From Streptococcus mitis (lineage in GTDB: Bacteria; Bacillota; Bacilli; Lactobacillales; Streptococcaceae): a stretch of 64,000 nt of DNA. The translations under genes and the position numbers were made by a program. The stretch spans positions 11,358 to 75,357 of the forward strand of contig NZ_WIJK01000010.1 in NCBI RefSeq assembly GCF_009496285.1. The letters run 5' to 3'. Below the pieces are notes generated by a model. It was given only the letters and a program-made list of their open reading frames with translations, was not told where the DNA came from and ran no database searches. This document shows positions 28,165-37,075 of this stretch, in pieces; position 1 is the first letter of the stretch; every line of letters begins with the position of its first letter.

Positions 28165-28848
28165 TCAATCGTCACTACCGAAAATACGGAGCAAGCTAAG
28201 GAATACGTTGATAAAATCTAAGTAAAGACTGAGCGCCAAAGAAACTGCCCAACCTGTTGCAACCTGACCACCTGACTCCTCATAAACATAGCGAATCTTT
28301 TGGTTGTCCCAAGCAATCAAGCCTGCAAAAACGAAAACCATGATAATGCTGATGATATAGTCAAAAAGGCTACTGTTTAAAAAGATATTGACAATCATAG
28401 CTAGTATGAGGCCCACTAAAGCTGCCAACAAGGCACGTCCCATACCGCTCAAGTCCTTCTTAACCACAACTCCGATAAGAGCCATCACAAAGAAAAGAGC
28501 TGCACTAGATACAAAGGCTGTCAAAACAGTACCTGGGGTATAGAGCGAGACAACGAAACTCAGTGTAAAACCGTTTAAAACGGAATAAAGCAAGAAAATT
28601 GGCAAGGCTGCTGGACTGTTTTTTAAAGCCATACTACTCGCTACATAGACCAGAGCAACTTCTACAAAGCCCGCAACTATTAGCCATACACGAGCATTCA
28701 TCATAATTTGAACGAGCAAATCCTGGAAAGTTGTCAACATGAGTCCTGAGACAAGGGCTGATAAGCCAATTCCCAAACCTACAAAAGCATAGACTTTTGC
28801 ATAGAATTGATTCAAACCAGAACGTTCTTGAATAATTGTTTGATTCAT
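28165..28848 (-). CDS. Bax inhibitor-1 (BI-1/YccA) family membrane protein
   Basis: Seven-helix membrane protein of 227 residues, with hydrophobic segments from about residue 20 to the C-terminus and the family features NGFTLSF, LIAWDNQKIRY (about 180–190) and the final helix LYLDFINVFLSLLRIFG. Bacterial members include pH-sensitive Ca2+ leak channels; function in streptococci is unknown. Monocistronic. Confidence 0.88.
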   Translation of the reverse strand: MNQTIIQERSGLNQFYAKVYAFVGLGIGLSALVSGLMLTTFQDLLVQIMMNARVWLIVAGFVEVALVYVASSMALKNSPAALPIFLLYSVLNGFTLSFVVSLYTPGTVLTAFVSSAALFFVMALIGVVVKKDLSGMGRALLAALVGLILAMIVNIFLNSSLFDYIISIIMVFVFAGLIAWDNQKIRYVYEESGGQVATGWAVSLALSLYLDFINVFLSLLRIFGSDD

Positions 28849-28902
28849 ATCTTTTTTCTCCTTATGAAATCTTTTTACTGATTATAACAAAAATAAAATG
28901 AT

Positions 28903-29643
28903 TTAACTCAAATAAAACATGAGTATACCCGCTGCAATGGCAACATTGAGACTTTCCGCCTGGCCCTTCATGCTGATGTGGACCAGTTGGTCCGCCTGGT
29001 CTGTCATGAATGGACTAATGCCTTGACCTTCATTTCCCATGACTAAGGCAAAATCCTCTAGGCAAGCCAGTTCACGATAATCTTTAGAGTTTTGTGATAA
29101 GGTGGTTGCCAGAATTGGTAAACCGCTCTTTTTAGCTTGTTCCACAAACCCTTCGACAGACATACGATAAATCGGCAAATGGAAATGACTGCCTTGCATG
29201 GAGCGAAGCGTTTTGAGGCTATAGATATCTGCTGACTTGCTGGAAACGATGACTCCAGAAAAACCTGCTGCATCTGCCGTCCGAATCATGGTCCCCACAT
29301 TTCCAGGATCCTGCACATCTTCTAAAAAGAGATACTTTCCTTGGCTCAAATCTGGTAACTGCTCCTCTTCCTTTTGAACAATGGCAACAATACCCTGAGG
29401 AGTTTGCGAATCTGCTAAATCGAGCAAGATTTCTTCTGTCACAAGGACAGTCTGAGGATAATCTACTAATTTTTCACCATACTCTGCGAGAGCAAAAATT
29501 TTCTCAATCTTTGCACCTGCCTGAATAGCTTCTTCAAACAGATGCCATCCCTCAATCAAGTAAGAGGTTTTCCGATATTTTTTTTGATGCAATTTCTTGG
29601 CATTTTTTACCACAGAATTGGCTTTAGAGGTTATAATAGTCAT
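28903..29643 (-). CDS. SpoU/TrmH family RNA 2'-O-methyltransferase
   Basis: RNA methyltransferase of 246 residues: N-terminal substrate-binding domain (about 1–90) and SpoU domain with motifs LEDVQDPGNVGTMIRTADA (near 100), VMGNEGQGIS (near 198) and the knot motif ISMKGQAESLNVAIAAGI (about 219–236). Probably acts on 23S rRNA. I chose the ATG at 29643 (MTIITSK) and not the upstream in-frame ATG, since the latter would place the -10 box TATAAT inside the coding region. With this start the mRNA is predicted to begin at the ATG itself. Confidence 0.88.
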   Translation of the reverse strand: MTIITSKANSVVKNAKKLHQKKYRKTSYLIEGWHLFEEAIQAGAKIEKIFALAEYGEKLVDYPQTVLVTEEILLDLADSQTPQGIVAIVQKEEEQLPDLSQGKYLFLEDVQDPGNVGTMIRTADAAGFSGVIVSSKSADIYSLKTLRSMQGSHFHLPIYRMSVEGFVEQAKKSGLPILATTLSQNSKDYRELACLEDFALVMGNEGQGISPFMTDQADQLVHISMKGQAESLNVAIAAGILMFYLS

Positions 29644-29649
29644 AGAAAT

Positions 29650-29658
29650 ATTATAACA
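29650..29658 (-). promoter_or_regulatory. Extended -10 promoter for a leaderless methyltransferase mRNA
   Basis: TGTTATAAT (TGn plus -10) on the minus strand, with six bases between the -10 and the ATG at 29643. The start site at the usual seven bases from the -10 is the A of the ATG. No good -35. It shares a 33-bp gap with the divergent acylphosphatase gene. Confidence 0.65.
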
Positions 29659-29676
29659 CAATCAAGGAGGTTTGGT

Positions 29677-29955
29677 ATGCAAAAGGTTAAAATGATTGCC
29701 CAAGGTCGCGTCCAAGGAGTGGGCTTCCGCTGGGGTGTCTATAGTCTGGCTCTAGAACTAGGTGGCATTACGGGTCGTGTCTGGAATAACGATGACGGAA
29801 CCGTTGGAATCCTGGCCCAAGCAGACTCTTCTGCCATCATGGCTAAGTTTATCCAAGAGATCCGAAAAGGCCCTACCCCATTCTCTAAAGTAACCTATCT
29901 TGATGTTCAATTGAGTAACTTTCCATCTTATTCAGACTTCAAAGTCGCAAATTAG
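29677..29955 (+). CDS. acyP: Acylphosphatase
   Basis: Small enzyme (92 residues) that hydrolyses acyl phosphates. The signature GRVQGVGFRWGVY (about 10–22) contains the phosphate-binding loop with its arginine, and the catalytic asparagine is in GRVWNNDDGTVGI. The ATG at 29677 is preceded by a perfect AAGGAGG; the longer open frame upstream has no support. Followed by yidC on the same strand. Confidence 0.92.
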   Translation: MQKVKMIAQGRVQGVGFRWGVYSLALELGGITGRVWNNDDGTVGILAQADSSAIMAKFIQEIRKGPTPFSKVTYLDVQLSNFPSYSDFKVAN

Positions 29956-30032
29956 GTCTCTAGAACTATTGTATATTTTCCAAAAAAACAGTAGAATAGA
30001 AAGGTATAATTTTTAAAGAAGGAATAAAAACA

Positions 30033-30959
30033 GTGAAATCAATTAAACGAATCGCTCTCTCAGTCATGGGAGTGGCTATGCTATTAGTCTTGACAGGTTG
30101 TGTCCAGGTTGATAAAGCAACAGGTAAGCCAATTGGTCCCGTTTGGGATTTCTTGGGTGCTCCGATGGGAGAAGCTATCAAATACTTCGCTAATGACCAA
30201 GGCCTCGGTTTCGGTGTTGGAATCATCATTGTAACCATTATCGTCCGCTTGATTATCCTCCCACTTGGTATCTACCAATCATGGAAAGCAACGCTTCACT
30301 CTGAGAAGATGAATGCTCTCAAGCATGTTCTTGAACCACATCAGACTCGTCTGAAAGAAGCAACGACTCAAGAAGAAAAATTAGAAGCTCAACAAGCTCT
30401 CTTTGCTGCTCAAAAAGAGCACGGCATCAGCATGTTTGGCGGCGTGGGATGTTTCCCTATCCTCATTCAAATGCCTTTCTTCTCTGCTATCTACTTTGCT
30501 GCCCAACATACTGAAGGAGTTGCCCAAGCAAGCTACCTAGGAATTCCTCTAGGCTCACCTAGTATGATTTTGGTTGCCTTTGCTGGTATCCTTTACTATC
30601 TTCAATCACTCCTTTCTTTACATGGAGTTGAGGATGAAACTCAAAGAGAACAAATCAAGAAGATGCTCTATATGAGCCCTCTCATGATTGTCGTGTTCTC
30701 TGTCTTCTCACCAGCCAGCGTTACACTTTACTGGGTTGTCGGTGGTTTTATGATGATTCTTCAACAATTTATCATCAACTACATCGTTCGTCCAAAACTT
30801 CGTAAAAAAGTACGCGAAGAATTTGCTAAGAACCCACCAAAAGCAAACAAAACTTCAGGCGCTCGTAAAGATGTAACCCCTGAACCAGCAACAGCTATCA
30901 CAACTTCTAACAAGAAGAAAAATAAAAAACGCAATTCTGGAAAACAACATTCTAGATAA
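30033..30959 (+). CDS. yidC: YidC/OxaA membrane protein insertase (lipoprotein form)
   Basis: Inserts proteins into the membrane alone or with Sec. 308 residues starting with GTG after AAGAAGGA. A lipoprotein signal (lipobox LTGC, Cys23) is followed by the five-helix YidC core: IVTIIVRLIILPLGIYQ with the conserved arginine of the hydrophilic groove, then GVGCFPILIQMPFFSAIYFA and SPASVTLYWVVGGFMMILQQFI. The C-terminal tail is very basic (KKKNKKRNSGKQ), typical of a ribosome-binding YidC2-type tail. Streptococci have two YidC proteins; this is the copy not linked to rnpA. Confidence 0.93.
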   Translation: MKSIKRIALSVMGVAMLLVLTGCVQVDKATGKPIGPVWDFLGAPMGEAIKYFANDQGLGFGVGIIIVTIIVRLIILPLGIYQSWKATLHSEKMNALKHVLEPHQTRLKEATTQEEKLEAQQALFAAQKEHGISMFGGVGCFPILIQMPFFSAIYFAAQHTEGVAQASYLGIPLGSPSMILVAFAGILYYLQSLLSLHGVEDETQREQIKKMLYMSPLMIVVFSVFSPASVTLYWVVGGFMMILQQFIINYIVRPKLRKKVREEFAKNPPKANKTSGARKDVTPEPATAITTSNKKKNKKRNSGKQHSR

Positions 30960-30964
30960 AAATT

Positions 30965-30995
30965 AAAAGGCTTAGCTTAAATGCTGAGCCTTTTC
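30965..30995 (+). terminator. yidC terminator
   Basis: AAAAGGCTTAGC–TTAAAT–GCTGAGCCTTTTC directly after yidC. Confidence 0.8.
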
Positions 30996-31005
30996 TATAG
31001 TCGAA

Positions 31006-31035
31006 AAGAGGCCGAGAAAAAACCCCGACCTCTTC
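31006..31035 (-). terminator. pflA terminator
   Basis: AAGAGGTCGGGG / TCGGCCTCTTTTC on the minus strand, right after pflA, back to back with the yidC terminator. Confidence 0.7.
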
Positions 31036-31042
31036 TTTCATT

Positions 31043-31837
31043 TTATCCATGTACACGTTTCATATAATCTTGATAGCTTTCTGTATCCATTAGTTCCTTA
31101 GCATTCTTGACGCGATCTGCTGTTGGAGGTTTAACTCCTTCAAGGGAATATGGAATCCCAAGTTCACGCCATTTGAACTCACCCATGGTGTGGTAAGGCA
31201 AGATTTCAAACTTATCAACATTTTTGAGAGTTTTTACAAACTTACCAAGTTCAATCAAATCTTCATCTCTGTCTGTCAATCCAGGTACAAGAACGTGACG
31301 AATCCAAACAGGTTTACCGATTTCTGACAAGTACTGGGCACAAGCCAAGATGTTTTTATTGGTTTGACTGGTTACAATCTTGTGTTGTGCTTCGTTGATT
31401 TCCTTGATATCAAGGAGAACCAAGTCTGTCACGGCCATTAACTTGTTGAACTTTTCTAGATAGCGTGGTTTGTTACGGAATGGAAGGGCACAAGTATCCA
31501 AGGTACAGTGGATACCTTTTTCTTTTGCCTTAGTAAAGAGAGCAATCAAGAAATCAATCTGCAAGAGGGCTTCTCCTCCGCTGACTGTGATACCTCCCTT
31601 GTCTCCCCAGAAACCACGATAACGAAGCGCTTCTTCTAGAACATCATCTACTGTTCGTACACGAGATTTATTGGTTTCCATAGCCCAAGTATCAGGGTTA
31701 TGGCAGTATTGGCAACGCATCTGACAGCCTTGCAAAAAGACAATAAAACGAATTCCAGGGCCATCTACCGCCCCAAAACTCTCTGTCGAATGCACCATTC
31801 CTGTCACTTGTCCATAGTCAATTATTTCCTCAGACAT
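31043..31837 (-). CDS. pflA: Pyruvate formate-lyase-activating enzyme
   Basis: Radical SAM enzyme that installs the glycyl radical on pyruvate formate-lyase in anaerobic mixed-acid fermentation. 264 residues. The [4Fe-4S] motif is Cys38, Cys42, Cys45 (GCQMRCQYCHNPDTW) and the SAM-binding GGE motif is in ITVSGGEALLQ. Single gene, separate from pflB as in other streptococci. Confidence 0.95.
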   Translation of the reverse strand: MSEEIIDYGQVTGMVHSTESFGAVDGPGIRFIVFLQGCQMRCQYCHNPDTWAMETNKSRVRTVDDVLEEALRYRGFWGDKGGITVSGGEALLQIDFLIALFTKAKEKGIHCTLDTCALPFRNKPRYLEKFNKLMAVTDLVLLDIKEINEAQHKIVTSQTNKNILACAQYLSEIGKPVWIRHVLVPGLTDRDEDLIELGKFVKTLKNVDKFEILPYHTMGEFKWRELGIPYSLEGVKPPTADRVKNAKELMDTESYQDYMKRVHG

Positions 31838-31970
31838 ATCGTTACCTTCCTTGAAAACGTTTTATAGTCTTTATTATACCATGACTGAAAAGAAAAACCA
31901 CAGATTTTGCCTATTTTTTAGAAAACAATCTGTTTTTCACTTTCAACTTTCATGATTTTCAAAATATTTA

Positions 31971-33224
31971 TTAATCCTTGTCAAAGTCAAACCCATAGAG
32001 AGTCGCAAAATAGTCCTCTGGTCGCTCTGCTCTACGGATTAGTCGAGCACCACCGTCCTCTGTATAGAGAATCTCTGCCGAACGAAGTTTAGCATTGTAC
32101 TGGTATCCCATAGAGAAGCCATGGGCACCTGTATCATGAATGACTAACAAATCACCAATTTCTGTTTGAGGTAGTTCACGATTAACTGCAAACTTATCGT
32201 TGTTTTCACAAAGAGAGCCAACAACATCAACTACTTCAGTCTGACCATCAGGATGCATCATATTAGTAATGTGGTGGTAAGCACCGTACATAGCTGGTCT
32301 CATCAGGTTAACAGCTGACGCATCTACTCCTAGATAAGTACGGTAGGTTTTCTTTTTATGAGTTACTTTTGTGACTAAAATTCCATGAGGTGCCAACATA
32401 AAGCGTCCTAGTTCTGTAAAGATCTTAACTTGACTAAGACCTGCTGGTGTCAAAACCTCTTCATAAACCTGACGAACTCCCTCACCAATCAAAGCGATGT
32501 CATTAGGCTCTTGATCTGGGCGATAGTTAACTCCGATACCTCCAGAAAGGTTGATAAAGTCCAGTGAAATACCTAACTTTTCCTTGATTTCTACTGCCAA
32601 TTCAAAAAGCTGACGTGCTAATTCTGGATAGTAGAGATGGGTCACTGTATTGGAAGCTAGGAAGGAATGAATCCCAAAGGTTTTAGCTCCCTTTTCCTTC
32701 AAGATGGCAAAGGCTTCAAAAAGCTGTTCCTTAGTCATCCCGAACTTAGCTTCACCAGGATTATCCATAATGTCCGTACCCAGTTCAAATACGCCACCAG
32801 GATTGTAACGGCAAGAGATGATTTCTGGGATGCCTGCTGCACGTTCCAAATGCTCGATATCTTCAAAGGCATCTAAATTAATCGTCGCACCTAATTCACG
32901 AGCATAGGCATATTCTCTATCTGGAGTATTATTAGATGAGAACATCATATCGGAACCTGCAAATCCTAGTTTATGACTCATTAAGAGTTCGACATAACTA
33001 GAACAATCCACTCCACATCCTTCTTCTTGCAAAATCTTCAAGATAGCTGGTGTTGGGGTTGCTTTAACTGCGAAGTATTCTTTAAAGCCCTTATTCCAAG
33101 AAAAGGCTTTGTTTACTGCGCGTGCTTTCTCACGAATCCCTTTTTCATCGTAAAGATGGAACGGGGTTGGAAACTCCTCAACAATCTTTTCTAAGGCATC
33201 ACGTTTAATAAATGGTGTTTTCAT
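31971..33224 (-). CDS. lysA: Diaminopimelate decarboxylase
   Basis: PLP enzyme for the last step of lysine synthesis. 417 residues. The PLP lysine is Lys54 in EYFAVKATPTP; also visible are the glycine-rich loop INLSGGIGVNYRP near 240, the EPGR-like ELGRFML and the active-site cysteine in VGSLCENND near 345. Sits between pflA and purR as a single gene. Confidence 0.93.
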   Translation of the reverse strand: MKTPFIKRDALEKIVEEFPTPFHLYDEKGIREKARAVNKAFSWNKGFKEYFAVKATPTPAILKILQEEGCGVDCSSYVELLMSHKLGFAGSDMMFSSNNTPDREYAYARELGATINLDAFEDIEHLERAAGIPEIISCRYNPGGVFELGTDIMDNPGEAKFGMTKEQLFEAFAILKEKGAKTFGIHSFLASNTVTHLYYPELARQLFELAVEIKEKLGISLDFINLSGGIGVNYRPDQEPNDIALIGEGVRQVYEEVLTPAGLSQVKIFTELGRFMLAPHGILVTKVTHKKKTYRTYLGVDASAVNLMRPAMYGAYHHITNMMHPDGQTEVVDVVGSLCENNDKFAVNRELPQTEIGDLLVIHDTGAHGFSMGYQYNAKLRSAEILYTEDGGARLIRRAERPEDYFATLYGFDFDKD

Positions 33225-33247
33225 AGGACTCCTTCATATTCATTATC

Positions 33248-33280
33248 AAAGAAAGGCTGGGACGAAAGTTCCAACCTTTG
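33248..33280 (-). terminator. purR terminator
   Basis: AAAGGTTGGAAC–TTTC–GTCCCAGCCTTTCTTTG on the minus strand, just after purR; between purR and lysA. Confidence 0.65.
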
Positions 33281-33296
33281 TATTTCAAGTCAATTC

Positions 33297-34121
33297 TTAT
33301 TTTTCTGTATCGAAGATATTTCCAACTTCAACAGCAATTTGTTGGTTCTTCACATCAATATTTGTGACTCTCAAGAGTGACTTGTAGTCGAACTGTTGTT
33401 CACGGTCTTCCTGTGCATTATCAGCAAAGACAGCTACACCAGCCAACTCTGAATCAAACTCAGACAAGAGGCTAATCATCCCGTTAATGGTTCCTCCACC
33501 CTTCAAGAAGTCATCGACGATCAAGACACGACTTCCTGCTTTGAGGCTACGTTTTGAAAGGAACATCTTTTCGATACGGTCACTAGAACCTGAAACATAG
33601 TTGACACTAACAGTTGAACCTTCAGTGATTTTCAAGTCGCGACGGACAATGACAAATGGAACATTGAGAACATTTGCCACTGCATTTGCGAGCGGAACCC
33701 CTTTGGTCGCAACAGTCATAACGGCATCAATCTTCTGATCCATAAAGCTCTTAGCAATAATGCGACCGATATTTTTCAAAATAGCTGGAGTGCTCAATAG
33801 GTCAGATAAATAAATGTAGCCACCCGGAAGAATACGGTCACTCTCTGAAAGTTTATCACGAAGCTCTTCGATAATCGCTTTAGACTCAAGGGTAGAGATC
33901 GATGGTGTAAAAATAACACCACCACCAGCACCTGTCACCGTTTGAATATGACCGATTTCAATTTCTTCGAAAGCACGTTTAATGATGACGATATCTTCAG
34001 AAATAGACGATTTGGCAGATTCATACTTTTCCGCAAAGGTGTTGAGACTGGTTAATTTGTATGGATTGTTAATCAAGTAATTGGAAATGACAACCATCCG
34101 ATCACTTCTTCTTAATTTCAT
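33297..34121 (-). CDS. purR: Pur operon regulator PurR
   Basis: PRPP-sensing regulator of purine genes in Gram-positive bacteria (repressor in Bacillus, also activator in lactic acid bacteria). 274 residues: N-terminal winged helix (about 1–74, RSDRMVVISNYLINNPYKL) and a phosphoribosyltransferase-like domain with the PRPP motif VLIVDDFLKGGGT near 198–210. Single gene bounded by terminators. Confidence 0.94.
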   Translation of the reverse strand: MKLRRSDRMVVISNYLINNPYKLTSLNTFAEKYESAKSSISEDIVIIKRAFEEIEIGHIQTVTGAGGGVIFTPSISTLESKAIIEELRDKLSESDRILPGGYIYLSDLLSTPAILKNIGRIIAKSFMDQKIDAVMTVATKGVPLANAVANVLNVPFVIVRRDLKITEGSTVSVNYVSGSSDRIEKMFLSKRSLKAGSRVLIVDDFLKGGGTINGMISLLSEFDSELAGVAVFADNAQEDREQQFDYKSLLRVTNIDVKNQQIAVEVGNIFDTEK

Positions 34122-34176
34122 TATATTTTTACCATTCTTTTTTATTTAGTCTTTTTCTCATTATATCACACTAAAG

Positions 34177-34220
34177 CAAAAAAACGAACTTTATTGCCTA
34201 AATAAAGTTCATTTTTTTAG
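34177..34220 (-). terminator. Terminator of the rpe–yhaM transcript
   Basis: GAACTTTAT–TTAGGCA–ATAAAGTTC with T-runs on both sides (34186–34210 stem), just after yhaM; it may work in both directions. Confidence 0.75.
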
Positions 34221-34223
34221 TTT

Positions 34224-35165
34224 CTAGTCTAATTTTGGCTTGTAGAAGGAACGATTGTCCATAGCAAATACTTTATTGGTCATTTCTCCCTTATCAACAA
34301 GGGCCAGAGCTGTTGTCATCATCATCATGCTGGCATCCAAATTATCAATCATATGAATAATTTCTGCTTCCATCACTCGAGGACGAACTGGACTACCATA
34401 CTCAAGGAGACCATGATGACTGAGAATGACATGGCGAAGAAGTACAACCTCTTCTCTGGTATCATCAATGCCAAGTTCCATTACCGCTTTGGTAATCTCG
34501 CTATCAATCAAAGCGATATGACCGATAAGGTTTCCTCTTACTGTGTACTCTGTCTGGTCAGGACCTGTCAACTCAATAACCTTGGCAAGGTCGTGCAACA
34601 TAATTCCCGCATAGAGCAAGCTCTTATTGAGCTGAGGATAAATATCTGCAATTGCTTCTGCCAAACGAACCATAGTGGCAGTATGATAAGCAAGACCTGT
34701 TTCAAAAGCATGATGGTTGGTCTTAGCAGCTGGATAAGAGTAGAATTCCTTGTCATACTTGGTGTAGAGATTCCGAACAATTCGCTGCCAAATTGGATTT
34801 TCAATTTTAAAAATCATCTGCGCCATATACTCACGAATCTCTTTGGCATCTACTGGAGATTTAACCTTGAAGTCAGCTGGGTCATTTGGTTCGCCAGGTT
34901 GTGGTAAGCGAAGGGTGATTTGATTAACCTGAGGCGTATTGTTGTACACTTCACGACGACCTTGCATATGGACTACTTTCCCTGCTGTAAAGGTTTCAAC
35001 ATTGTGGGGTTGAGCATCCCAGAGCTTCCCTTCGATTTCTCCACTATCATCTTGGAAGGTGAAGGCTAGGTAGTTTTTCCCAGCACGTGTCTGTCTCAGG
35101 TCAGCTGACTTGATCAGGTAAAAGCCTTCAAAAAGCTCATCTTTCTTCATGTGACTAATCTTCAT
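34224..35165 (-). CDS. 3'-5' exoribonuclease YhaM family
   Basis: 313 residues: N-terminal OB-fold (about 10–100, GEIEGKLWDAQPHN) and an HD phosphohydrolase domain (HHAFETGLAYHTA, then AGIMLHDLAKV near 195). Family members degrade RNA from the 3' end and bind DNA; the pneumococcal one is called Cbf1. I chose the ATG at 35165 (MKISHMKKDE) because GAGGAAG lies five bases upstream; the ATG 15 bases later has no ribosome site. It overlaps the end of rmuC by 11 bp. Confidence 0.88.
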   Translation of the reverse strand: MKISHMKKDELFEGFYLIKSADLRQTRAGKNYLAFTFQDDSGEIEGKLWDAQPHNVETFTAGKVVHMQGRREVYNNTPQVNQITLRLPQPGEPNDPADFKVKSPVDAKEIREYMAQMIFKIENPIWQRIVRNLYTKYDKEFYSYPAAKTNHHAFETGLAYHTATMVRLAEAIADIYPQLNKSLLYAGIMLHDLAKVIELTGPDQTEYTVRGNLIGHIALIDSEITKAVMELGIDDTREEVVLLRHVILSHHGLLEYGSPVRPRVMEAEIIHMIDNLDASMMMMTTALALVDKGEMTNKVFAMDNRSFYKPKLD

Positions 35166-36411
35166 ATTCTTCCTCATCTTCTTGGAATTGTAGCAAATCA
35201 AGCGCAGGCTCACCTTCTGATAACTCAATGTGACGAAGCGTTCGCTCGATAGCTGTAGTACGACGGTTTAATAAATCATCAATATTGCCAGAGGCATGTT
35301 GGAGATGTTTTTGTGCCTTGACCAGAATACCTCCAAACTTGCCAAATTCTGTTTTGACACTAGCTAGGGTTTTACTGATATGGTCAGCACTCTTTTGGAT
35401 ATTGAGAGTCTTGAAGCCAACTGATAAGGAGTTAAGAAGAGCCGACAAGGTACTTGGACCTGCAACAATAATCTGTTCCTCCCGTCTCAAATCATCAAAG
35501 AAAATCGGATTGCGAACGATTTCCGAATAGAGACCTTCTGTCGGAACAAATAAGACTCCAAAATTAGTTGTCCGAGGTGGCGCCAGGTACTTACTCTTGA
35601 TATCCTTGGCAAAACGCTTGACACTTGCTAAGAGAGACTTACGGCAGCGTTCGATTTCATCCTTATCACCTGCTGCATAGGCTTCTTCCAGACGGTAATA
35701 ATCCGCCAGGGGAAACTTAGAATCAATCGGTAGATAAACATATTCCTGGTCACCTTGCCCAGGTAACTTGATGGCGTATTCCACACGTTCACTAGAGTTT
35801 TCAACCGTTGCAAATTCTCGTTCATACTGGGCAGGTGTCATGATGTCTTCAATAATCTGCCCCAGTTGTAATTCACCTAGAATTCCTCGGGTCTTGGTTC
35901 CAGAAAGGACTTTATTAAGCGCACCGACATCTCGCGCAACCGTCTGCATTTCACCCAGACCTCGATTGACAGATTCCAGTTGTTTAGAAACCGTCTCGAA
36001 GGATGCTTGCAAGCGAGTTTGCAAGGTCTTTTCTAACTTTTCCTCGACTGTTTGGCGCATCTGTTCCAAGCGTTGCTCATTTGATTCCTGCAAGGCTTGG
36101 AGACGTTGGTCGGTCTTATCTCTGGTTTGGAGGAGGTTCTCATTCATTTCCTGCCGAACCTGAGTCAGACCCTGATGCAATTCGATACGCACTTCCTGCA
36201 AGCGATCACTGACAGCCACTTCAAGATTTTTTTGATCAATCTGACTAGCTTGTCGAGCTTGTTCAAAGCGATAATCCAGCTGGTCTGAGAGATTATCTGC
36301 CTGATCTTCTAAACTCTTGGTCAAATATTGCTCCTGCTTGTCCTGCCTTTGCCAAATCAGAAAAAGCCCGGCTAGGTTAGCAATTAATAACAGTAGTAAT
36401 ACAATCTCCAT
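35155..36411 (-). CDS. rmuC: DNA recombination protein RmuC homologue
   Basis: 418 residues: N-terminal membrane helix (MEIVLLLLLIANLAGLFLIW), a long coiled coil rich in Q, E and R (about 25–160), and the RmuC nuclease-like domain (GILGELQLGQIIEDIM; YVYLPIDSKFPLADYYRLEEAY; GVLFVPTEGLYSEI). In E. coli RmuC limits inversions at short repeats. The start at 36411 follows AGGAGGT, two bases after the thiN stop. Confidence 0.88.
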   Translation of the reverse strand: MEIVLLLLLIANLAGLFLIWQRQDKQEQYLTKSLEDQADNLSDQLDYRFEQARQASQIDQKNLEVAVSDRLQEVRIELHQGLTQVRQEMNENLLQTRDKTDQRLQALQESNEQRLEQMRQTVEEKLEKTLQTRLQASFETVSKQLESVNRGLGEMQTVARDVGALNKVLSGTKTRGILGELQLGQIIEDIMTPAQYEREFATVENSSERVEYAIKLPGQGDQEYVYLPIDSKFPLADYYRLEEAYAAGDKDEIERCRKSLLASVKRFAKDIKSKYLAPPRTTNFGVLFVPTEGLYSEIVRNPIFFDDLRREEQIIVAGPSTLSALLNSLSVGFKTLNIQKSADHISKTLASVKTEFGKFGGILVKAQKHLQHASGNIDDLLNRRTTAIERTLRHIELSEGEPALDLLQFQEDEEEYED

Positions 36412-36412
36412 C

Positions 36413-37075
36413 CTACCTCCTGTCCTTGCTATGCAAGACAACCACATAGCCATCTGGGCAAGTCACTGACACTTCCCTATCTATATATTCGTTAGAAGCG
36501 TAAACTTTCTTAAAGAAAAAATTCTCCTCTGTCAGTTCATACTTGGCACCGAGTATTGTCAAACGACTATCCCTCACAGGCATAAAGGCCAAATAATCAT
36601 AGTCCGAACGTGGTTCTAGCTGACTGGTCCCTTCTGGGCAATAGCTAATCAAATTTTGCCCATCCTCAATCTCTATTTGACGCATATAGGGCGCCAATTT
36701 AAGATTGCTGGGTAGAAAGACATTAGCTAACATATGGTCAATGCGACCACCTAGGGCACCAAAAATAGTGACCTGAGCTTGAGGACTTTTTTCAAAAATC
36801 GTTAAAAGCGCTAGTTCCAGATCCGTATCATCTTTTTCTGGCTGGGCTTGGACAAAGCGCTGGGCATTCGCCTGAATCAACTGACGTTCTTCTACAGTCA
36901 CAGAATCAAAATCCCCAACTGCAAGAGCAAGAGGAAGTTTTTCCTCTAGTACCCAAAGCGAGCCTCGATCCACACCGACAAAGCAGTCAAAATTTGTCCG
37001 ATAGTGACCGCGGTCTCCGCCTGCAAAAACTGCAACTTTAGTCCAGTTGTTTTCTGAGAGCTTGCACTCGTTCAT
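36413..37075 (-). CDS. thiN: Thiamine pyrophosphokinase
   Basis: Transfers pyrophosphate from ATP to thiamine. 220 residues, with the GDFDSV motif near 59 and DDTDLELAL near 90 typical of TPK, and FGALGGRIDHMLANV near 112. I chose the ATG at 37075, which has GGGAG eight bases before it; it lies inside rpe and overlaps it by 38 bp. Part of the rsgA–rpe–thiN–rmuC–yhaM series. Confidence 0.9.
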   Translation of the reverse strand: MNECKLSENNWTKVAVFAGGDRGHYRTNFDCFVGVDRGSLWVLEEKLPLALAVGDFDSVTVEERQLIQANAQRFVQAQPEKDDTDLELALLTIFEKSPQAQVTIFGALGGRIDHMLANVFLPSNLKLAPYMRQIEIEDGQNLISYCPEGTSQLEPRSDYDYLAFMPVRDSRLTILGAKYELTEENFFFKKVYASNEYIDREVSVTCPDGYVVVLHSKDRR

